A stretch of 64,000 nucleotides of DNA from a bacterium. Lineage in GTDB: Bacteria > Bacillota > Clostridia > Lachnospirales > Lachnospiraceae. Positions 60,135 to 64,000 of the stretch are shown in pieces. Under the pieces are notes generated by a model. The model did not search any database, had not been told where the DNA came from, and saw only the letters and a list, made by a program, of their open reading frames with translations. The DNA lies in the NCBI GenBank assembly GCA_023663725.1, contig JAMPGX010000004.1, positions 116,670 through 180,669 of the forward strand, read 5' to 3'. How positions within the stretch are numbered: the stretch's first letter is position 1; the number at the start of each line of letters is the position of its first letter. The translations under genes were made by a program, and so were the position numbers.

Positions 60135-61079
60135 TTGAACAGAAGGAAAAGGACAACGGATTTTATTCCCCCAAAATCAGATGTCGTATTCAAGGAGTTG
60201 ATGCGTAACGAAGAGGTGCGCAGGTATTTCATTAGCGATGCGCTGAGTATACCGCCAGAGGCGATTAAATCAGTGCGTCTGGAGAATCCTTTCTTGAGCA
60301 GACGGTCATTGCAGGAGAAGCAATGTATTTTGGACGTAAGGATGCAGCTGAATGACGACAGCAGGATTAACGTGGAGTTGCAGATTCGGCGGTTGGCTTA
60401 CTGGGATAAGCGCAGCTTGTATTATCTGGCTAAGATGTATGTGGACAACCTGTTTAGTGGACAGCGGTATGACCGACTGAAGAAGTGTATTGTTATTGCT
60501 ATCCTTGACTTTGCTTGGGATGAGAATTCCGGATATCACAAGGTATATCACTTGAGGGACAAGGAGGGGCAGCTGTACTCAGATCAGTTTGAGGTACATA
60601 TCGTAGAACTGAATAAAAAACTCATTGGAGACAGGTTGGATGACTGGATCCGATTGCTGCGGGTAGAGAGCGGAGAGGAGTTGGAGCGTATGCATAGCGG
60701 TAACGCAGGAGTGGTAAAGGCGATTGATGAGGTGAAGATGATGAATCTGGGTAGGAGGCTGAAAGCATGGTATGATCTTCGACAGCGTGACCAGCGTGAC
60801 CGTTGGGCATTAGAGGATGCTATCAAGGAAGATGCATATAAAGAAGGCCATGAGGAAGGGCTTGAAAGGGGAATCGAGAAGGGAATCGAGAAAGGAATCG
60901 AGGAGGGAATCGAAAGAGCGCGGAGACAAAATATTCTGGAATTGTTGGAGGAGTGCGGAACTGTGCCAGAAGATATTTGTGCTCGGATTCATGCTGAGAA
61001 AGATTCGGATGTACTGAGAAGATGGCTTAAGCTTGCTGCCCACACGTCAAATCTGGATGATTTTCGTACAAAGATGTAG
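60135..61079 (+). CDS. Rpn family recombination-promoting nuclease / PD-(D/E)XK transposase-like protein
   Basis: The 314 residues have SDVVFKELMRNEEVRRYFIS, then ILDVRMQLNDDSRINVELQI, the D...(E/D)xQ core of the PD-(D/E)XK nuclease in Rpn proteins, and LSGQRYDRL-like NLFSGQRYDRLKKCIVIAIL. The C-terminal tail is the family's GxExGxE repeat (GLERGIEKGIEKGIEEGIER). The start is a TTG at 60135 with a perfect AGGAGG seven bases upstream; the frame is open further up to 60018, but those residues do not look conserved. It is probably a multi-copy accessory gene and not part of the glycan pathway. Confidence 0.88.
   Translation: MNRRKRTTDFIPPKSDVVFKELMRNEEVRRYFISDALSIPPEAIKSVRLENPFLSRRSLQEKQCILDVRMQLNDDSRINVELQIRRLAYWDKRSLYYLAKMYVDNLFSGQRYDRLKKCIVIAILDFAWDENSGYHKVYHLRDKEGQLYSDQFEVHIVELNKKLIGDRLDDWIRLLRVESGEELERMHSGNAGVVKAIDEVKMMNLGRRLKAWYDLRQRDQRDRWALEDAIKEDAYKEGHEEGLERGIEKGIEKGIEEGIERARRQNILELLEECGTVPEDICARIHAEKDSDVLRRWLKLAAHTSNLDDFRTKM
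60870..60917 (+). repeat. Four 12-base tandem repeats in the Rpn gene tail
   Basis: GGAATCGAGAAG at 60870, 60882, 60894 and 60906 with one to four changes in the later units, coding GIEK/GIEE/GIER. Copy number can vary in steps of four residues, a usual feature of this family. Confidence 0.8.
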
Positions 61080-61114
61080 CAATGTTCATAGGGTATATAT
61101 AATATATAATGTTC

Positions 61115-61159
61115 TATATTAGGATGTCAAAAAAATCGTATTTTTGACATCCTAATATA
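61115..61159. terminator. Strong, probably bidirectional terminator
   Basis: A 19-base perfect inverted repeat, with arms at 61115-61133 and 61141-61159 (TATATTAGGATGTC followed by AAAAA, and TTTTT followed by GACATCCTAATATA) and a seven-base loop. The A run before and T run inside the arms allow it to work from either strand. Confidence 0.85.
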
Positions 61160-61411
61160 TCTTTTAACACCTTAACAAAAGCTATTTGCAGCCAGCTTGT
61201 ATTAGCGTGAAAGGCGTGATAATTACCGCGTTGATGAAATGTTACAGTGTACGGAAATAAGGCTTTTATGGCGTAAATATCAGCATTATTAGAAAAACGT
61301 CAGGACAAATGGCGGGCTTTTGATGGATCAAAAATGACATCATACAGACATGATTAATCCCTAACACAATAAAGATACGATAAAAAAAAAGAAAAAATTT
61401 ATCACAATATC

Positions 61412-61440
61412 TTGCGAAATGTTGAATGGGGCATTATAAT
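61412..61440 (+). promoter_or_regulatory. Promoter and likely operator of the first BlaI-like/M56 module
   Basis: TTGCGA (61412-61417), 17 bases, TATAAT (61435-61440). The surrounding bases AAAAAATTTRTC...ATATCTTGCGAAA...TTGAA are shared with the promoter at 63464. Conserved bases outside the -35 and -10 boxes suggest a binding site for the repressor encoded downstream. Confidence 0.75.
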
Positions 61441-61478
61441 GTTGTTTATATAAGAAATAAGAGAAGGGAGTGGTCACC

Positions 61479-61862
61479 ATGAAACTGAATCCACGAGAGC
61501 TGGAAGTCCTGAAGGTTATACATGAATCCGGCAGGGCTTTGACCTCCTCAGAGATAGTTAATTTGGGTACGGGACTAACTCAGAGCACGGTCCAGGCAGT
61601 TCTCAGAAAGCTACTGGCGGCTGGGATGGTTGATGTGCAGGGCATCACCCACAGCGGCAAAGTGCTGAGCCGGAATTTCGGCACTACCGCAAAGGCAAAT
61701 GAGGCAGTGCTTCGCAAATTCCTGGACGAGTATCGATGTTTCCGTACCATTATCAGCAAGAGGGCGATTGTTGCCAGCATGTTCGAGACGGATGACAATG
61801 CTTCACGAGGGATAGAAGACATTGAGGAAATGGAACAACTGCTGGTCAGCATGAAACAATGA
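61479..61862 (+). CDS. BlaI/MecI-like winged-helix repressor (copy 1)
   Basis: The 127 residues start MKLNPRELEVLKVIHESGRA, then LTSSEIVNLGTGLTQSTVQAVLRKLLAAGMVDVQ in two parts, which is a winged-helix of the BlaI/MecI sort with the recognition helix at STVQAVLRKL. A helical dimerisation part follows (FLDEYRCFRTIISKRAIVAS). It is encoded directly before an M56 peptidase gene, the typical BlaI-BlaR1 order. The start ATG is at 61479 behind GAAGGGAGTGGTCACC; the GTG at 61470 falls on the site. It probably represses its own promoter until the peptidase is triggered. Confidence 0.82.
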   Translation: MKLNPRELEVLKVIHESGRALTSSEIVNLGTGLTQSTVQAVLRKLLAAGMVDVQGITHSGKVLSRNFGTTAKANEAVLRKFLDEYRCFRTIISKRAIVASMFETDDNASRGIEDIEEMEQLLVSMKQ

Positions 61863-61878
61863 AAAATAGGAGTTGGGG

Positions 61879-63042
61879 ATGATTCACTTTAGCTTTTCAT
61901 CAGTTCTTATGACGGTTCTCATGAGCAATGTACTGCTGATTGTTATTACTGTGTGTTTTCGCAACGATAGGTTGCTGATGAATATCGGCTACAAATTGAT
62001 GGCGGTCTTTTGCCTGGTGACTTCACTGAGGTTGTTGCTTCCGTTCGAATTGCCAATTACGAAGACGTTGCCATTGCCTGAGGCGATAACTAATATAGTA
62101 GGCAACATCAGGCATTCTTATGGTACTGTGCTGGGAGTCGAAGTATCCTTTTGGACGGGGTTCTGCGTGGTATGGATTGCTGGCATAATTCTACAGATAA
62201 TAATATATGTGAATGAATATTTGTCAGTTAAGAATTATATCCAAAAGTATGGCGTTGATGTCACGGGGAACGAGCCATATGCTTCCACGCTGAAAGAACT
62301 GTGTTCCGAAAAACAGCTCAGTCAAGTCAGGGTACTGATGGTTAAAGGAATAAATGCTCCTATGATTTTCGGCCTGCGGCGCGCTAAAATATTGTTGCCA
62401 GCGGAAGCGGTTGTATCGGATTCCAATGCGCAGAATGCATTGGAACATGAGATATATCATTATATGCACCATGACCTGTGGGTTAAGATGGCAGTATGTT
62501 GTCTGGTAACGGTATATTGGTGGAACCCATGTAGCCATCTGTTGAAGCGTCAGATCGACATATTAATGGAAATGCGGATTGATGATCATATTATGAGCAA
62601 GGGACCGGAGGAGGCTCTGGCCTACGTAGCTAGCCTGCATAGTTATGCTGTCAATGTGAGGGACAAGCAGAAGGGGAAGCAGGAGACTGCGCCATTGTTT
62701 GGTCTCAGGAACCATTCCATTCACTACCGCCTGTGCGTGATGCGGAGACGCTACAGTAAGGCAAATTATGGGGTTTGCGCCTGTATGCTGATACTTATGC
62801 TCGTCCTGTACATAGGCTCGTACATGTTTATAGGGGAAGCATTGGGATATAAACCGGAAGTTGAAAAATCTTTTGTTACCATGACAGAAGAGAATATATC
62901 AGCCATACAAAATAAAGAAGGAACATACGATATTTATTTAGATGGTGGGATTTATCTAGAAACCACGGATACATTGGAGTTTTACCCTGCAGACGTCAAA
63001 ATTTATTTAAGTGAGGATGAATATCATGAAAAAAATAAGTAA
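61879..63042 (+). CDS. BlaR1-like M56 family membrane metallopeptidase (copy 1)
   Basis: The 387 residues contain four membrane segments (about 7-25, 38-55, 92-112, 305-322) and the zinc site H190-E-I-Y-H194 in ALEHEIYHYMHHDLW, followed by the family's WWNP (214-217). After the last membrane segment only about 65 residues remain outside the cell. The penicillin-binding sensor domain of true BlaR1 is therefore missing and another signal must be sensed. The ATG at 61879 follows AGGAGTTGGGG. The gene overlaps the secreted-peptide gene by 17 bases. Confidence 0.85.
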   Translation: MIHFSFSSVLMTVLMSNVLLIVITVCFRNDRLLMNIGYKLMAVFCLVTSLRLLLPFELPITKTLPLPEAITNIVGNIRHSYGTVLGVEVSFWTGFCVVWIAGIILQIIIYVNEYLSVKNYIQKYGVDVTGNEPYASTLKELCSEKQLSQVRVLMVKGINAPMIFGLRRAKILLPAEAVVSDSNAQNALEHEIYHYMHHDLWVKMAVCCLVTVYWWNPCSHLLKRQIDILMEMRIDDHIMSKGPEEALAYVASLHSYAVNVRDKQKGKQETAPLFGLRNHSIHYRLCVMRRRYSKANYGVCACMLILMLVLYIGSYMFIGEALGYKPEVEKSFVTMTEENISAIQNKEGTYDIYLDGGIYLETTDTLEFYPADVKIYLSEDEYHEKNK

Positions 63043-63289
63043 GATTACAATTATGACCCTGTTATGCTCTATGGCGTTGTTTTTTGCGGCACCGGAGTTT
63101 GGCATTTCAGCAAGTGCGGCTACACCGCCTAAGGAGGAAACAGTACAGCCCTGCGCTGACATACTGAGGTGGGTGTATGACTTCAGAAAATCAGACAATA
63201 AGCTTTATAAGCGCCTGTATAATACATCGACCTTCAACTGGGTTGGTGACTGGATATATGTGCGTGATCTGGATGAGAATGGCCGATAA
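63026..63289 (+). CDS. Small secreted protein
   Basis: The 87 residues have a clear signal peptide (MKKISKITIMTLLCSMALFF, cleavage near ASAA at 29-32) and a mature part of about 55 residues ending KLYKRLYNTSTFNWVGDWIY. I know this KRLYN...W.GDWI pattern only from small secreted proteins of gut Clostridia; the function is not established. It overlaps the M56 gene, so the repressor, peptidase and peptide are one operon. The peptide may be the output or the ligand of the signalling pair. GAGGATGAATATC precedes the ATG at 63026. Confidence 0.7.
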   Translation: MKKISKITIMTLLCSMALFFAAPEFGISASAATPPKEETVQPCADILRWVYDFRKSDNKLYKRLYNTSTFNWVGDWIYVRDLDENGR

Positions 63290-63300
63290 GATGACTAGCG

Positions 63301-63328
63301 GGGCAGCGTGTGATAGCGCTGCCTCATT
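63301..63328 (+). terminator. Terminator after the secreted-peptide gene
   Basis: GGCAGCG (63302-63308) pairs with CGCTGCC (63317-63323) around an eight-base loop, followed by TCATTTTACTA. The seven-pair GC-rich stem is adequate but the T run is short. Confidence 0.6.
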
Positions 63329-63463
63329 TTACTACCCCTTTTTGTGCTGCTCAGATAATTTTATCTCTAACTATTTTCCCAAATTTGTCATATGATTCAC
63401 AATAGCAACTCCATTTTATTATATAAACTTTAAAAAAACTTTTAAAAAATTTGTCGTTATATC

Positions 63464-63492
63464 TTGCGAAAAATTGAACAATGGATTATAAT
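63464..63492 (+). promoter_or_regulatory. Promoter and likely operator of the second BlaI-like/M56 module
   Basis: TTGCGA (63464-63469), 17 bases, TATAAT (63487-63492), with the same flanking bases as at 61412 (AAAAAATTTGTC upstream and TTGAA in the spacer). Confidence 0.75.
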
Positions 63493-63533
63493 GTTCTTGG
63501 TACTAAAAAAACTGTCCAAAAGGAGTGCTAATT

Positions 63534-63923
63534 ATGAAACTGAATCCAAGAGAACTAGAAGTCCTGAAAATCTTACATGAATCCAGTCGGGCGCTGACCT
63601 CTACTGAGATTGTCAATGCTGGCGCAGGGTTGACGCAGAGTACTGTGCAGGCGGTTCTGCGTAAGCTGCTGGCGGCTGAGATGGTTGACGTGCAGGGCGT
63701 AACCCACAGCGGTAATGTGCTGAGCCGTACCTTTGGCGCTACTGAGAGATCCAAGGAGGTCCTGACGCAGAAATTCCTGAATGATTACAGATGCTTCCGT
63801 ACCATTATCAGCAAGAAAGCGGCAGTTGCCGGTATGTTTGAGATGGATGAGGACGATACCAAGCGTGCCGAGGAGATTAAAGAGCTCGAACAACTGCTGG
63901 CGGATATGAAGAAAAAGAAGTAA
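63534..63923 (+). CDS. BlaI/MecI-like winged-helix repressor (copy 2)
   Basis: The 129 residues align over their whole length with copy 1 at 61479: MKLNPRELEVLKILHESSRA, then LTQSTVQAVLRKLLAAEMVD and CFRTIISKKAAVAGMFEMDE. Most differences are in the linker and the C-terminal end, which here finishes ADMKKKK. The ATG at 63534 lies behind AAAAGGAGTGCTAATT. It comes from a tandem duplication of the module and is followed by another M56 gene start. Confidence 0.82.
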   Translation: MKLNPRELEVLKILHESSRALTSTEIVNAGAGLTQSTVQAVLRKLLAAEMVDVQGVTHSGNVLSRTFGATERSKEVLTQKFLNDYRCFRTIISKKAAVAGMFEMDEDDTKRAEEIKELEQLLADMKKKK

Positions 63924-63935
63924 CTGGAGTCAGTG

Positions 63936-64000
63936 ATGATTCACTTTGGCTTTTCATCAGTGCTTATGACGGTCCTCATGAGTAATATACTGTTGGTTGT
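63936..64000 (+). CDS. BlaR1-like M56 metallopeptidase, N-terminal part (copy 2, runs off the window)
   Basis: From the ATG at 63936, behind TGGAGTCAGTG, the 21 complete codons read MIHFGFSSVLMTVLMSNILL followed by V. This is identical to copy 1 at 18 of the first 20 residues. The frame is open at the window edge. Confidence 0.8.
   Translation, partial: MIHFGFSSVLMTVLMSNILLV

Larger units (their letters stand above)
61080..61469. other. 390-base intergenic region
   Basis: Holds a strong terminator (61115-61159) and, at the far end, the promoter of the first BlaI-like gene (61412-61440). Between them (about 61170-61380) I see no gene and no clear structure. Confidence 0.5.

Noticed and set aside
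1-64000. tRNA, rRNA or riboswitch genes
   Set aside because: I looked for conserved arm sequences and T-loop patterns in the intergenic regions and saw none; most gaps are too short to hold one.

Overview
The window looks like chromosomal DNA of a Gram-positive gut-type anaerobe, most likely a Lachnospiraceae-like Clostridia member. The grounds are strong AGGAGG-type ribosome sites, GTG/TTG starts, a BlaI/M56 regulator pair with a small secreted peptide, an Rpn-type nuclease with a GIEKG tail, and the style of the proteins. The genus cannot be fixed from the sequence alone. Almost every gene is on the + strand. About 1-57.7 kb is one very large surface-polysaccharide locus.

Block 1 (1-14.7 kb, visibly GC-richer) is a Wzy-type exopolysaccharide module. 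It has a large initiating sugar-phosphate transferase, a Wzz-like co-polymerase subunit, GT2 glycosyltransferases, an EpsG/Wzy-type polymerase, a membrane nucleotide-sugar 4,6-dehydratase and a second, short initiating transferase. An SDR epimerase and another GT2 follow. It ends with a secreted GH73 cell-wall hydrolase and a lipoprotein with a proline-rich tail. Two long imperfect inverted repeats sit between the dehydratase and the second transferase.

Block 2 (14.7-52 kb, AT-richer) is a mosaic of glycan cassettes: (a) GT4 and GT2 transferases, a cupin and SDR pair, a two-domain 833-aa transferase and a Wzm/Wzt ABC exporter; (b) a diverged mannose-1-phosphate guanylyltransferase and a sialyltransferase-like protein with a coiled-coil repeat tail; (c) a self-contained transcription unit (28.0-34.9 kb) for a nonulosonic acid, with a CBS-fused aminotransferase, two radical SAM enzymes, a NeuB-type synthase, a TIM-barrel isomerase, an N-formyltransferase and a CMP-sugar synthetase; (d) an acyltransferase and a YfhO-like membrane protein; (e) a CDP-3,6-dideoxyhexose set (RfbF, RfbH, RfbG) with a split transketolase inside it; (f) a GDP-D-rhamnose set (Gmd, Rmd, a second ManC) with an AraC-type regulator; (g) an acyltransferase whose 5' end carries a run of ten G, suggesting phase variation, and a GtrA protein.

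Block 3 (52-64 kb) is accessory DNA. A small acidic protein gene has its own promoter. It is followed by an unrecognised three-gene membrane module (52.9-57.7 kb) behind a near-consensus promoter. Then come a decayed SIR2-like gene, minus-strand gene remnants, an Rpn-family nuclease and a tandemly duplicated BlaI-like repressor / M56 metallopeptidase module with matching promoters; the second copy runs off the window.

The most novel-looking parts are the atypical nonulosonic-acid cassette, the transketolase-bearing dideoxyhexose cassette, the poly-G acyltransferase and the three-gene membrane module. All functions are inferred from motifs and context; no database search was possible.
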